Shown: positions 24,448-33,765, numbered from the stretch's first letter. The stretch: DNA of 47,177 nucleotides from DASCQC01 sp036012865 (GCA_036012865.1 DASCQC010000023.1:1-47177); one strand, 5' to 3'. Notes: generated by a model from the sequence alone, not told the origin. A program made the numbers and translations.

Positions 24448-25947
24448 ATGGACAAATCATTTGCATTATTGATCTTAGACGGGTGGGGTTTTAGTACAAA
24501 AACCACGGGTAATGCTATATATCAAGCCAAAACTCCCCACATGGATCACCTTTATCAAACTTACCCACATGCTCTGATCAATACCCATGGAACTGCCGTT
24601 GGGCTTCCTCCTTCTCAATTTGGCAACTCGGAAATTGGCCACATGTCGATGAGTGCTGGTCGAGTCATTCCACAAACACTCTCTTTAATTGAACAAGCCT
24701 TAACCACAACCCCGGCAAAACATCTCCAGCCTATGAGCGATATTCTACCCGCTCATCATAACCTACACATCATGGGACTGGTCTCCTCTGGAGGCGTGCA
24801 CAGCCACATCAATCACACCATTAATCTGGTTCACTATATAGCTCATCACTTCCCACGATTAAACATCTACATCCATGCCTTCACCGATGGAAGAGATACC
24901 AGCACTCAAGCAGCCATCTCCGAGCTTGTTGCGATCCAAGCGCTGCAATCCCAATACACCAACGTTCATTTTGCCAGTATTTGTGGGAGATATTATGCCA
25001 TGGATAGAGATCATAATTGGGAGAGAATTCGTGAATGTTACCGAATGCTAACTGAAACTTCTTCCGACACAAAGCACCCCTATCAGAAAGTGCTGAAGTC
25101 CTGCTATGACAAGAATCTATCAGATGAATTTATTCCTCCTACTCAACTACCTGATTTTAGCCCTATCTCTCAAGATGACTGCATCTTATTTACAAACTTC
25201 AGATCGGATAGAGCTATCCAACTAACTCAAGCTTTTACTGAATTAAATACTGAGCCACATTGTCAAAAAGTCAACAACTTCTTTTCCCTAACGCCCTACC
25301 CCAAAACCAACACAACAGTCCAACCTATTTTCAAATCCCCCGTCGTTGAAAATCATTTGGGCAACGTCTTTGCCCAACACTCTCTTTCACAACTCAGAGT
25401 GGCTGAAACGGAAAAATACGCCCACGTTACCTACTTTTTCAATGGTGGAAAAACAGAAAAGTCTCCGGGAGAATCTCACGTGTTAATTCCATCCCCCCAA
25501 GTGGCGTCACATGACCAACAACCCGAAATGAGCGCTAAAAAAGTTACCGAGCACATTATTTCCTGTATCAACAAAAACTCACATGATGTGATTATTGCCA
25601 ATTTCGCTAATGCTGACATGGTAGGACACACCGGTAACATGCAAGCCACCATTAAGGCCATCGAAACATTGGATGATTGTATCGGAAACATTGTCGAATC
25701 AATGAAAAGAAATCATTGGCAAGGAATAATTACCGCTGATCATGGCAATGCTGAAACCATGTCACAAGGCAATCAGCCCGCAACCACACACACCCTCAAC
25801 CCTGTACCGCTCATTTCTATTGGCCATCGAAAACACTCACTTAAACCTCATGGTGATATTACTCAAGTGGCCCCTACTATTTTAGACTTAATGGGCATAT
25901 CCCCCCCAGATGAAATGACAAAGGAGTCACTCATACGATGGTCATAA
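24448..25947 (+). CDS. gpmI: 2,3-bisphosphoglycerate-independent phosphoglycerate mutase
   Basis: Interconverts 3- and 2-phosphoglycerate in lower glycolysis and gluconeogenesis with two Mn ions. The 499 residues show ILDGWGFS (metal Asp), the phosphoserine motif FGNSEIGHMSMSAG (near 57-70), DGRDTSTQAA, GRYYAMDRD, NFRSDRA, NGG-KTEKSPGE, NFANADMVGHTG and ADHGNAE. The last ten bases overlap envC, matching the gpmM-envC pair of E. coli. Confidence 0.97.
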   Translation: MDKSFALLILDGWGFSTKTTGNAIYQAKTPHMDHLYQTYPHALINTHGTAVGLPPSQFGNSEIGHMSMSAGRVIPQTLSLIEQALTTTPAKHLQPMSDILPAHHNLHIMGLVSSGGVHSHINHTINLVHYIAHHFPRLNIYIHAFTDGRDTSTQAAISELVAIQALQSQYTNVHFASICGRYYAMDRDHNWERIRECYRMLTETSSDTKHPYQKVLKSCYDKNLSDEFIPPTQLPDFSPISQDDCILFTNFRSDRAIQLTQAFTELNTEPHCQKVNNFFSLTPYPKTNTTVQPIFKSPVVENHLGNVFAQHSLSQLRVAETEKYAHVTYFFNGGKTEKSPGESHVLIPSPQVASHDQQPEMSAKKVTEHIISCINKNSHDVIIANFANADMVGHTGNMQATIKAIETLDDCIGNIVESMKRNHWQGIITADHGNAETMSQGNQPATTHTLNPVPLISIGHRKHSLKPHGDITQVAPTILDLMGISPPDEMTKESLIRWS

Positions 25948-27047
25948 CCCTACTATCACTTTTCATATTCACCCAAGCGTCAACTTTTGCAAAGCATGCA
26001 ACCCCGCATGAAAACCTCAAGACCGTACAAAAAAAAATCAATGAGATTAAAAACTCAATCTCTCATGATAAACACACACGTGAAAACATCAATCAACAAA
26101 TCAAAAATTCAAACCTTTCAATCAATCAACTCGGCAACCAAATTATCCAAACCTCTCAGTCTATCACAGCATTATCTCAAGAATTAAAACACCTTAAACA
26201 AAAGTGTAAAAAAAACAGCACTAAAGAAAAAGAAGAAACCCAATTTATATTCAAAACTTTTCATTCAATTTATATGAAAGTAAAACCTCGCTTGGAATAC
26301 ACTGACCAAAAACCGTGGCACAACCAAGACATAGAGCTTGATGCTACTTATGTTCAACACATCATCAACAAACAACAAAATAAACTTAAAAAAATCACCC
26401 ATGAACTCAATCAACTTAACCGCAATAGAGCAAAGTTTTTATCTAAACGGCAAGAACTTATGGACTTAACCTCAAAAAAACAAAATCAGAAAATTAAAAT
26501 CAAGATTGAAAAACAAAATAAACGAAGGCTCATTCATGACATCGATTCTAAAATATTAAACAATGATAACAACCTTAAGAAACTTATTATTAACAAAAGA
26601 AAGCTTGAAGAAATTATTAAAAATCGCTCGGTATTTGATACCAATCAATACCGCAACATTAAAAAAATACGACACCAACTAACCTGGCCTTTATCTGGAA
26701 AAATTATTCACCGATATGGTGATAAAATACACAACAGCGAATTTAAATTTGACGCCCTGCATATCCAGCCTATATCCAGCAACATCCGCAGCCTATCCGA
26801 TGGCGTCATCATCTTTGACAGATTCCTTGAAGGTTACGGCAAACTATTGATCATTGATCATGGCCATGGTGTAATGTCTCTGTATGGTAATTGTTCAAGC
26901 TTTGCCGTCAAACATGGGCAAAGAGTTAGTGCCAAACAAATCATTGCCAAAACCAACCCCCATCAACTAAGTTACTTCGGCATCCGCGTCAACAGCAAAC
27001 CACAGAACCCCTTTCTCTGGTTAAAGAAAAGTGATACAATATTCTAA
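25938..27047 (+). CDS. envC: EnvC-like murein hydrolase activator
   Basis: The 369-residue exported protein has a signal peptide (about 1-19, ending QASTFAKHA), a long coiled coil (about 25-230) and a C-terminal LytM/M23 domain (about 250-365: WPLSGKIIHRYGD, LLIIDHGHGVMSLYGN, VKHGQRVSAKQIIAKT). The first zinc-ligand motif of active M23 peptidases is not seen, as in EnvC, which activates amidases at the septum rather than cutting peptidoglycan itself. It overlaps gpmI by ten bases. The neighbouring min and mltG genes make a division role sensible. Confidence 0.9.
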   Translation: MVITLLSLFIFTQASTFAKHATPHENLKTVQKKINEIKNSISHDKHTRENINQQIKNSNLSINQLGNQIIQTSQSITALSQELKHLKQKCKKNSTKEKEETQFIFKTFHSIYMKVKPRLEYTDQKPWHNQDIELDATYVQHIINKQQNKLKKITHELNQLNRNRAKFLSKRQELMDLTSKKQNQKIKIKIEKQNKRRLIHDIDSKILNNDNNLKKLIINKRKLEEIIKNRSVFDTNQYRNIKKIRHQLTWPLSGKIIHRYGDKIHNSEFKFDALHIQPISSNIRSLSDGVIIFDRFLEGYGKLLIIDHGHGVMSLYGNCSSFAVKHGQRVSAKQIIAKTNPHQLSYFGIRVNSKPQNPFLWLKKSDTIF

Positions 27048-27064
27048 ATCTACATGGGGGTATA

Positions 27065-27562
27065 ATGTTGTATAAATCATCTGTATCAAATAGCATCTTG
27101 TCAGTGACTTTTCTATTTTCTCTTTCTCTGCTTTTATTATCCAACTACTGCCGCATCCCCATTCCAGGAATAGCTGCTCCTATCACCTTACAAACGCTTT
27201 GCATTATCACAACTTCACTGCTTTTACCTCAGCACATAGCATCCAAAACGATGGTTAGCTACTTTTTATTAACACTCACTATTTTTAACCCCCACGGAGC
27301 ATTCGTTATCCCAACATCCATTGGGTATATCATGGGTATGGCCATGGCTGCCTACCTGGGCATTCAGTTTAGAGGGGTCATGAACATGCCTAAACTTATC
27401 TTAATCCAATACTGTCTTCCATTAGCTATGGGCTCTTTGGTCTTAAGCACATCCATGGGACTAAGCAAGGCATTTTTCATTGGGTTTTACCCTTTCATCT
27501 TTGTGGAGGTTCTGAAGGCCCTACTCACCCATCAAGTCCTATGCTTTTTGAAACACAAATAA
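27065..27562 (+). CDS. bioY: BioY-family biotin transporter substrate-binding component
   Basis: The 165-residue membrane protein has about five helices. Family marks are PGIAAPITLQTLCIITTSLL (residues 35-54) and PTSIGYIMGMAMAAYLG (near 88-104), the counterparts of BioY's P-x-T-L-Q-T and PTGGYL motifs. It should capture biotin as an ECF-type S component or alone; no bioM/bioN genes are adjacent. Biotin uptake would suit a host-dependent bacterium. GGGGGT lies three bases before the ATG. The end overlaps plsY by 22 bases. Confidence 0.82.
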   Translation: MLYKSSVSNSILSVTFLFSLSLLLLSNYCRIPIPGIAAPITLQTLCIITTSLLLPQHIASKTMVSYFLLTLTIFNPHGAFVIPTSIGYIMGMAMAAYLGIQFRGVMNMPKLILIQYCLPLAMGSLVLSTSMGLSKAFFIGFYPFIFVEVLKALLTHQVLCFLKHK

Positions 27563-28158
27563 CTTACCTCAGCATCATTCTTTTAAACTACTTAATAGGC
27601 TCCCTGTTGATGGGCATGATTATGTCTAAGCTCAACGTCATTCAAAGCCCCCATCAGTACGGGTCAAAAAACCCTGGAGCAACCAATGTGTTTAGACAAT
27701 CTAAACTTGCCGGTGCTGTCACAGTCATTTTTGATACCCTTAAAGCATTCATTCCCATTTATATTCTAACCCACTACACCCAAGATACGTGGCTTATTTC
27801 ATCGGCTGCATTGGCCTCAGTGATAGGCCATAACTTCCCTATATATTTCAAATTTGCTGGCGGTAAAGGCGTTGCGACAAGCTTTGGTGTATTGGCTGCA
27901 TTGGTTCCAGCCTCTGCTGCAGCCTGCGGGTTATTTTGGGTTATTTCGAGAATATCCTTCAATAATACTGGCATCGCAAGTGTTAGCGCCACCCTACTAA
28001 CACTTTCCCTTCATACCTATTTGAATTTTCCATGGCAACCCTTAGCTATATCGCTAGCTCTCATACTCATTATGAGACATCACCAAAACATCTTCCAGTA
28101 TTGGAACCTTAACTCACTGCATCCAGTGGCCAACGAGGGTTCATCTTCAAGTCATTAA
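27541..28158 (+). CDS. plsY: Acyl-phosphate:glycerol-3-phosphate acyltransferase PlsY
   Basis: Makes lysophosphatidic acid from acyl-phosphate, the product of PlsX (44634-45587). The 205 residues hold the conserved cytoplasmic loops GSKNPGATNVFR (near 41-52), IGHNFPIYFKFAGGKGVATS (near 100-119) and MRHHQNI near the C-terminus, with about five membrane helices. The start lies within bioY and lacks a clear Shine-Dalgarno sequence, so it is probably coupled. It converges with tsaD and overlaps its end by 50 bases. Confidence 0.94.
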   Translation: MLFETQITYLSIILLNYLIGSLLMGMIMSKLNVIQSPHQYGSKNPGATNVFRQSKLAGAVTVIFDTLKAFIPIYILTHYTQDTWLISSAALASVIGHNFPIYFKFAGGKGVATSFGVLAALVPASAAACGLFWVISRISFNNTGIASVSATLLTLSLHTYLNFPWQPLAISLALILIMRHHQNIFQYWNLNSLHPVANEGSSSSH

Positions 28159-29107
28159 CAACTGTCACAGATTCTTGAATCATCATGGATGCCGCTTGTG
28201 CGATCATGGCCGCATTATCAGTTGCAAAACGCATGTCCGGAAAGATAACATCATAACCATGATGTTTCATGGCACCTAAAAATGACTTTCTAAGTGCCTT
28301 ATTGGCACTAACACCTCCAACAACAATCAGACGAGACACCTCTTCATGTTTCAAAGCATACAATGCTTTATCCAATAAAACCTCAATAACTTTAGCTTGA
28401 ACTGACGCGCATAAGTTGTTTTTATCTGCACCTTGGTCCCACTTCCTTCTAATGGCTGTTTTTAATCCACTAAAACTAAAATTAAAACCTTGATTCTTAA
28501 GAGGGTGTGGCAATGGTATGGACAGGGGATCACCAAAAACGGCCTGTTGTTCTATCGCAGGACCCCCAGGAAATGACAACCCCATTAGCTTGGCTGATTT
28601 GTCCAAACATTCCCCCGCTGAATCATCCAGCGTTCCACCCAAAACGTCATATTTTCGATAACCTGAAACCTTAACTAATAGAGTGTGCCCCCCTGAGACT
28701 AAGAGCATAATAAATGGATACACTATTTCTTCCGTAAGAAAAGGTGACAAAAGGTGTCCCTCAAGATGATGCACCGGTATCAAATTCACCCCCAACCCTA
28801 GAGCTATTCCTGCCGCTACCGAGGCAGATACTAACAAGGAACCAATCAAGCCTGGACCTGCAGTATAGGCTACCGAAGCAATATCTTTAATATCAACCCC
28901 TGACTCATTCAAAACCTTATCCAACAAGGCCAAACAAACCGCAATGTGATCCCTTGAAGCTAACTCAGGAACAACCCCCCCATACTTCTCATGCGTAGAG
29001 TTTTGAGAATGCGTTAAATAGTGTACAAGCCCACTATTTTGCTCATAAAGTGCCACAGAAGTATCATCACAACTGGACTCAAATGCAATTATGTATATTT
29101 CACTCAT
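28109..29107 (-). CDS. tsaD: tRNA N6-adenosine threonylcarbamoyltransferase TsaD
   Basis: Transfers threonylcarbamoyl to A37 of ANN-decoding tRNAs. ASKHA fold: AFESSCDDTSVALYE at the N-terminus, metal ligands in VHHLEGHL, PFIMLLVSGGHT, DSAGECLDKSAKLMG, YPGGP-like FPGGPAIE, FSFSGLKTA and GGVSANKALR. I start at the ATG at 29107 (332 residues), where the family normally begins; an upstream GTG at 29146 would add an unrelated 13-residue extension. The gene overlaps plsY tail-to-tail. Confidence 0.96.
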   Translation of the reverse strand: MSEIYIIAFESSCDDTSVALYEQNSGLVHYLTHSQNSTHEKYGGVVPELASRDHIAVCLALLDKVLNESGVDIKDIASVAYTAGPGLIGSLLVSASVAAGIALGLGVNLIPVHHLEGHLLSPFLTEEIVYPFIMLLVSGGHTLLVKVSGYRKYDVLGGTLDDSAGECLDKSAKLMGLSFPGGPAIEQQAVFGDPLSIPLPHPLKNQGFNFSFSGLKTAIRRKWDQGADKNNLCASVQAKVIEVLLDKALYALKHEEVSRLIVVGGVSANKALRKSFLGAMKHHGYDVIFPDMRFATDNAAMIAQAASMMIQESVTVVNDLKMNPRWPLDAVS

Positions 29108-29165
29108 CTTCACTTGCTTATTTACCACCAAACTATAGAATATCACTAATTAAAGTGAATTTTCT

Positions 29166-29732
29166 ATGATAGTTGATCCTTTTAACGAATTTCCTGTTCT
29201 AACTCTACCTAATGGGTTCAAATTACGTGAATTCAGGCATTCCGATGCAACTTCATACTTCAAGCTTCTAAAACACCCCCAAGTATGCCTATATATTCCA
29301 GATTCGTTTATGCCTAAAACACGCATTGACGCAGTTAAAGAGATGATGTTACAGCAATCCTTATTCAACCAACGCAAAACTATCTTTTGGGTCATTGCTA
29401 ATGATAAAGATGAGCTCATCGGCAGTTGCGGCTATGAAAACTGGCATAAACAACAATACCGAGTCGAAATTTCTTATGAACTCCACCCTGATTATTGGGG
29501 ACAAGGAATTGCTACTGAAGCACTAAGATCAATCATAGACTTTGGGTTTAAGTATTTTCTAGCAAGGCGTTTTGAAGCCTACACACTACCCAACAACACA
29601 CAATCTAACAAACTATTAGAACGGCTAAACTTTAAACTTGATGGCACACTTCGGCAATATCGATGTTTCAATGGACAACAAACTGACGTTCTAATCTTCA
29701 GCTTACTGCCTGATGATTGGAACAATGAATAA
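29166..29732 (+). CDS. GNAT-family N-acetyltransferase (RimJ/RimL type)
   Basis: The 188 residues fit the RimJ/RimL branch of GNAT enzymes: LREFRHSDATSYFKLLKHP, IGSCGYENWHKQ, the acetyl-CoA loop WGQGIATEAL (near 117-126) and NTQSNKLLERLNFKLDGTLR. The substrate could be a ribosomal protein N-terminus, another protein or a small molecule; sequence alone does not decide. Divergent from tsaD, and its 3' end overlaps the start region of hemW. Confidence 0.87.
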   Translation: MIVDPFNEFPVLTLPNGFKLREFRHSDATSYFKLLKHPQVCLYIPDSFMPKTRIDAVKEMMLQQSLFNQRKTIFWVIANDKDELIGSCGYENWHKQQYRVEISYELHPDYWGQGIATEALRSIIDFGFKYFLARRFEAYTLPNNTQSNKLLERLNFKLDGTLRQYRCFNGQQTDVLIFSLLPDDWNNE

Positions 29733-30852
29733 GCAGCTAGCTCTTTACATCCACCTTCCATGGTGCATCAGCAAGTGCCCTTACTGTGATTTCAATTCAT
29801 TCAAGGCCCCCACAAAAACACCTTACCAAGGTTACATTAACTCACTCAAGTTAGATTTCATGTCGCATATTGATACACTAAAAAATCGTACCATTGACAG
29901 TATTTTCTTTGGAGGAGGAACTCCCAACCTTTTTCCACCCCATTGCATCCATGAGCTTTTAGAACACATTCGCAACCATGCCAATGTAGCTGATGACTGT
30001 GAAATTACACTTGAAGCCAACCCTGGGTCACACCAGCATGATCAATTTAATAAGTATATGAGTGCAGGTGTCAATCGGTTTTCAATAGGTTGTCAAAGCT
30101 TTAATGATGATTCATTGAAAAAAATTGGTCGCATTCATAATTCAAAAGAGGCTCTTAACTGTATTAACCACTTACCTCCATGCAATGCTAATATTGATAT
30201 CATGCACTCATTACCATCACAAACTGCAACCCTGGCAATGAAAGATCTTACAACAGCCATCGATCTTAACACGAACCACCTATCTTGGTATGAGTTAACC
30301 ATTGAGCCCAATACCCTATTTGCTAAAAGCCCCCCCCAAATTCCGCATGAGTCTATTCTGGATGATATCTATGATTCCGGGCTAAAACTACTATCTCAAG
30401 CAGGCTTTCATCGTTATGAAATATCGGCTTATTGCAAACCTGGATTTCAGTGCCGACATAACCTTCATTACTGGAATTTTGATGATTATATTGGAATTGG
30501 GGCTGGAGCCTCTTCCAAATTAACCCTTCATCAAGAAATCATGCGGTTCAATAAAATAAAATCTCCACAATTATACATGCAATCACCTAAAACAATCACC
30601 CAAAAAACTTATGTTGACCCAGGAAATGTAGCCTTTGAGTATTGGCTCAACCGTAGCCGTCTACTTAAACCCATTGTAAAGAGGGACTTTGAAGAAAAGA
30701 CATTTCAAAAGATTGACAAATATCACAAAACCATCGATGAGTTAGAAGCAAAAGAGCTCATCACATCATCAAAAAGTACAATCTATATTACCGATAAAGG
30801 CTACCAATACTTAAATATATTACAAGAAGCTTTTTTACCTCATGATCAATAA
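29725..30852 (+). CDS. hemW: Radical SAM haem chaperone HemW
   Basis: Radical SAM protein of 375 residues from the chosen start. CxxxCxxC (Cys14, Cys18, Cys21 in WCISKCPYC) binds the iron-sulfur cluster, followed by FFGGGTPNLF, LEANPGS and INRFSIGCQSF-like VNRFSIGCQSF. HNLHYWNFDDYIGIGAGASS is a HemW/HemN family marker. The missing fourth cluster cysteine separates HemW from the coproporphyrinogen oxidase HemN. An ATG at 29713 is also in frame; I prefer 29725 because GGA precedes it. Likely co-transcribed with the acetyltransferase. Confidence 0.92.
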   Translation: MNKQLALYIHLPWCISKCPYCDFNSFKAPTKTPYQGYINSLKLDFMSHIDTLKNRTIDSIFFGGGTPNLFPPHCIHELLEHIRNHANVADDCEITLEANPGSHQHDQFNKYMSAGVNRFSIGCQSFNDDSLKKIGRIHNSKEALNCINHLPPCNANIDIMHSLPSQTATLAMKDLTTAIDLNTNHLSWYELTIEPNTLFAKSPPQIPHESILDDIYDSGLKLLSQAGFHRYEISAYCKPGFQCRHNLHYWNFDDYIGIGAGASSKLTLHQEIMRFNKIKSPQLYMQSPKTITQKTYVDPGNVAFEYWLNRSRLLKPIVKRDFEEKTFQKIDKYHKTIDELEAKELITSSKSTIYITDKGYQYLNILQEAFLPHDQ

Positions 30853-31066
30853 AAAACATGCTTAAAAAAATGCTACAAGATCAAAGAGAATTATGGATCA
30901 ACACGACTCAGAATACAGCCCATCTTGATGCATCTATCACTTTTGAAATGTTAGCTGTAGGGTCATTCAGCTATTTCGATGGATAAAATTATCATGATAA
31001 CCCAAAACTTTTTCGCTAAAGACCTGTACATTAAGAACACGTTACCCTTCAATCATGTGAGCTATT
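30853..31066. other. Intergenic, no confident feature
   Basis: The 214 bases between convergent hemW and the exported orphan gene hold one 42-codon ORF (30858-30986) without a ribosome site or recognisable motif, and no strong terminator. Confidence 0.4.
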
Positions 31067-31984
31067 TTATTGTGCGACAAGTTTAGGAACTTTAGGATAA
31101 AACATCTGATCCGCATGAAGAATCTGACTGACCACAAAATCTTTCTTCGTTAACTGTCGTTTAAAAACTTGATGTTTCATTGGGTTCACCGAATGATCCA
31201 ATGATAATACTTGAACATTTTCTTGCAGAATCTCTGGCAACGAAGTGATCAAATGATTATTGACTTCATATTGACCTGCTAAGTTCACATCACTTGTTGA
31301 AACCTGGTAAGGAATATAGCTTTTAGGGATCAACAATGTTCCGGATGGATACTCACGCTTAAGGCCAGCAGCAAGACCAAAACCTACAATGATATCAGCA
31401 CTCTTGTAAACTGAAGGGTCTTTAAGATCACAACCACTTCTAACCTCTATCATGATATTTTGGGGCAGGTAATAGTAATAACCTAATAGCTGATGTTGAG
31501 GCTTAAAAAAAGCTGATAATTTGATCAACTGCCCCGCGTTTAAATAATGCCCTAGAATTTTTTCAAACAGCCTTAAATGCTCTGCTGCAGATCGGTTTCG
31601 ATGAATTTGGATAATCATTTTAACAGGCTCATGTTCTAAGTGGTGTGTTAATACTTGAGCATGCTTTAAGTAGTATTGAAGAACAAGCCCATAAGCTTGA
31701 TTGACTTTTAACTCATTATATGACGGAATAGACGCTTCTTTTAATGGGTAAGCATTGCTCGCTGTAATATCTTCTAAAGTTTTACCCGTAATCATAGGGC
31801 GATCTAAAATAATGGTTAGATTTGCCCAAATTTGGTCTTTTGACAGTGCTTTATGAGGAATTAAGCCCCCCTCAATATTCAGTGCTACGGCATATTGGCT
31901 AAGATCTTCCGGTTTGACAAATTTAGCCTGAAGGTTAGGAAACAAAATAATAGATAGCAATAAATATAACAGTCGTTTTAACAT
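31067..31984 (-). CDS. Orphan exported protein
   Basis: I do not recognise the family. From the ATG at 31984 the protein has 305 residues and opens with a classic signal peptide (MLKRLLYLLLSIILFPNLQA, residues 1-20). GGGG lies six to seven bases upstream. In-frame starts up to 32068 would place 28 residues before the hydrophobic core and are less likely. The mature protein is soluble, with a single cysteine in SGCDLKDP and no lipobox, so it should be periplasmic or secreted. QIHRNRSAAEHLRLFEKIL and the tail VLSLDHSVNPMKHQVFKRQL are helix-like; no enzyme motif is visible. It stands alone between hemW and the regulator gene. Confidence 0.72.
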   Translation of the reverse strand: MLKRLLYLLLSIILFPNLQAKFVKPEDLSQYAVALNIEGGLIPHKALSKDQIWANLTIILDRPMITGKTLEDITASNAYPLKEASIPSYNELKVNQAYGLVLQYYLKHAQVLTHHLEHEPVKMIIQIHRNRSAAEHLRLFEKILGHYLNAGQLIKLSAFFKPQHQLLGYYYYLPQNIMIEVRSGCDLKDPSVYKSADIIVGFGLAAGLKREYPSGTLLIPKSYIPYQVSTSDVNLAGQYEVNNHLITSLPEILQENVQVLSLDHSVNPMKHQVFKRQLTKKDFVVSQILHADQMFYPKVPKLVAQ

Positions 31985-32340
31985 TATTAACCCCGGCATT
32001 GACTTGGCATCTTGACAATTAATTGTATCAAACTCACCCATTAAAACAAGGCTATTCACTTCCTCCAAAGGTTTTAATGGGTGATATTATAGCCCTGGAA
32101 ATGCACACAAAACACTTGAGTTAATAGCACAAAAATGACAGCATGAAAAAAACACTTGTTCATAAATTATCGTTATAACATAACAGCTTGAAATCAAAAT
32201 CTCTTTGAGTAAAATCAACCTTGATAAAAAAACCTGAACTAGGTTTGGCAAATTACGCGTAATTGTTGCAAAAACTGTTTACTTTTGCATATTAAATCTG
32301 CATTATAAGAATTGAAGATCATGGAAATTACACGGAGTCA
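31985..32340. other. Divergent intergenic region upstream of the LexA/CI-like regulator
   Basis: About 355 bases separate the exported orphan and the regulator. It contains a perfect 14-bp palindrome (32251-32264) and a possible promoter on the plus strand (TTTACT 32278-32283, 17 bases, CATTAT 32301-32306). A direct repeat of AAAACACTTG occurs near 32107 and 32147. Otherwise no coding or RNA gene is seen. Confidence 0.4.
32251..32264. promoter_or_regulatory. Perfect palindrome AATTACGCGTAATT, candidate operator
   Basis: A 14-base perfect inverted repeat lies about 75 bases before the regulator start and just upstream of its possible -35 box. Its position fits autoregulation by a dimeric repressor; this is inference. 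Confidence 0.4.
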
Positions 32341-33078
32341 ATGATGTCTTCAGCGGAACGAGATGGAAAGATTAACTCATCAGATTCATTAAATCGCGCC
32401 AAGAGATTGAAGCGATTAAGGGACATGTCTGGGTTATCTAGAGATTCAATTAAGAAAGTTCATAACATCGCCCGAGGTACGCTTCAAAACTGGGAAACAT
32501 CCAGGTTTGGGGGCTTGACTACCAAGGGGGGCAAAACCATGGTTAAGGTGTTCATTTCAGAAGGCATCCTAGTAACTGTTGATTGGCTATTGCATGGTAT
32601 TGGGGCCGAACCGAAATACATGAACAATCATCAGGTAAATCATACATCAGATCTCAAGTTCATCAAAACCATCCCTGAAAACGAACATAATTCCATCACA
32701 CAAGAGCTGCTATATTTTCGCATGAAATATGGAGATGTCGCGGATACTGTAATTTCAGATGATTCAATGACACCCTATTATCGAGAAGGAGACTTTATCG
32801 CTGGAATCAAATACTATAAAAATGATATTGATAAGGCCATTTGGAAAAATTGCATCGTTCAGACTTATGAATATGGTCTCCTCATTAGGTACTTAAGGCC
32901 TAGCAATGAAATGGGTAAATATGACTTATGGAGCCACAATATTAAGTCCAGTCAGAATGATATCGCCAAGCATGCCGTTGAAATAATCTCGGCAGCCCCC
33001 ATCATCTGGGTTCGACGCCCACTTTTTATTCAAGCACACTTCACCAACCATGCGTTCAACAATCTTGAGACAGCTTAA
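32341..33078 (+). CDS. LexA/CI-like transcriptional regulator (HTH plus S24-like domain, probably non-cleaving)
   Basis: The 245-residue protein has an N-terminal helix-turn-helix (about 20-65: LKRLRDMSGLSRDSIKKVHN then ARGTLQNWE) and a C-terminal S24 LexA-like fold (about 125-225) with ISDDSMTPYYREGDF. Ser142 matches the nucleophile of the S-M-x-P motif. The lysine expected about 40 residues later is Arg183 in LLIRYLRP, so self-cleavage is doubtful. Similar repressor C2-like genes are common in Legionellales and may be domesticated phage regulators; no phage genes flank this one. GGAG lies six bases before the ATG. Converges with trmB, overlapping by 23 bases. Confidence 0.82.
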   Translation: MMSSAERDGKINSSDSLNRAKRLKRLRDMSGLSRDSIKKVHNIARGTLQNWETSRFGGLTTKGGKTMVKVFISEGILVTVDWLLHGIGAEPKYMNNHQVNHTSDLKFIKTIPENEHNSITQELLYFRMKYGDVADTVISDDSMTPYYREGDFIAGIKYYKNDIDKAIWKNCIVQTYEYGLLIRYLRPSNEMGKYDLWSHNIKSSQNDIAKHAVEIISAAPIIWVRRPLFIQAHFTNHAFNNLETA

Positions 33079-33751
33079 TCAAAAGATCATGAATATCATG
33101 ACCCATCTTCTGACCTCTTTTCTCATACTTAGTGAGCTCTCTTTGGCCAATGGGAGCATTTACTGAGTGCTCTTGTATCTCAAAATCATGATGCAATTGA
33201 ACAGATTCAATCATTTCAGTGGCATAAGGGGCCCAGTCGGTACACATATGTATAGTCCCACTGTTGTTGAGGGATCGCTTGATGGCATCGAGCAGCTCTA
33301 GCCTCAAAATACGTCGCTTGTGGTGTTTGGTTTTTGGCCAGGGGTCTGGGAAAAATAGCTGAACACAATCCAATGCCTTAGGAGGAATTAAGCTCCCTAA
33401 AACATAACATGCATCACCATAAATTATTTTCAAATTATGGCAACAATTTTCCTCTATGCCATGAGATAACTGTAAAACGCCATCTAAATGAACTTCGATA
33501 CCTAGGTAAAAAATATGAGGGTTATTGATGGCTTGAACCAATAAAGATTCTCCCATACCAAAACCCACTTCACAAACAACTTTCTGGTAATTAGATGCAT
33601 TGAACTCATGAATTTGTTTCTCACAAGATAAAAAATGATTAGAATCTTTCATGCATTTAATATTTTTTAAAGCGCCTCTTCCTCTTCTTAGTGCATAACT
33701 ATGAATTGTTCGTTGAGGATCGGTTAACAATGTAATAAACTTATCGTTCAT
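33056..33751 (-). CDS. trmB: tRNA (guanine-N7-)-methyltransferase TrmB
   Basis: Methylates G46 in the tRNA variable loop using S-adenosylmethionine. The 231 residues show motif I CEVGFGMGESLL (near 60-71), motif II LGIEVH, GDACYVL and the family signature FFPDPWPKTKHHKRRI (near 131-146). Divergent from mutY with only a few bases between starts, a usual arrangement for trmB-mutY-yggX in gammaproteobacteria. Confidence 0.96.
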   Translation of the reverse strand: MNDKFITLLTDPQRTIHSYALRRGRGALKNIKCMKDSNHFLSCEKQIHEFNASNYQKVVCEVGFGMGESLLVQAINNPHIFYLGIEVHLDGVLQLSHGIEENCCHNLKIIYGDACYVLGSLIPPKALDCVQLFFPDPWPKTKHHKRRILRLELLDAIKRSLNNSGTIHMCTDWAPYATEMIESVQLHHDFEIQEHSVNAPIGQRELTKYEKRGQKMGHDIHDLLIKLSQDC

Positions 33752-33765
33752 ACTTGAGTATTCTT

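Noticed and set aside
30858..30986. 42-codon ORF after hemW
   Set aside because: Too short to support, no Shine-Dalgarno sequence, no motif or membrane helix.
32341..33078. Prophage remnant around the CI-like regulator
   Set aside because: No integrase, structural or lysis genes and no att-like repeats nearby; flanks are housekeeping genes.
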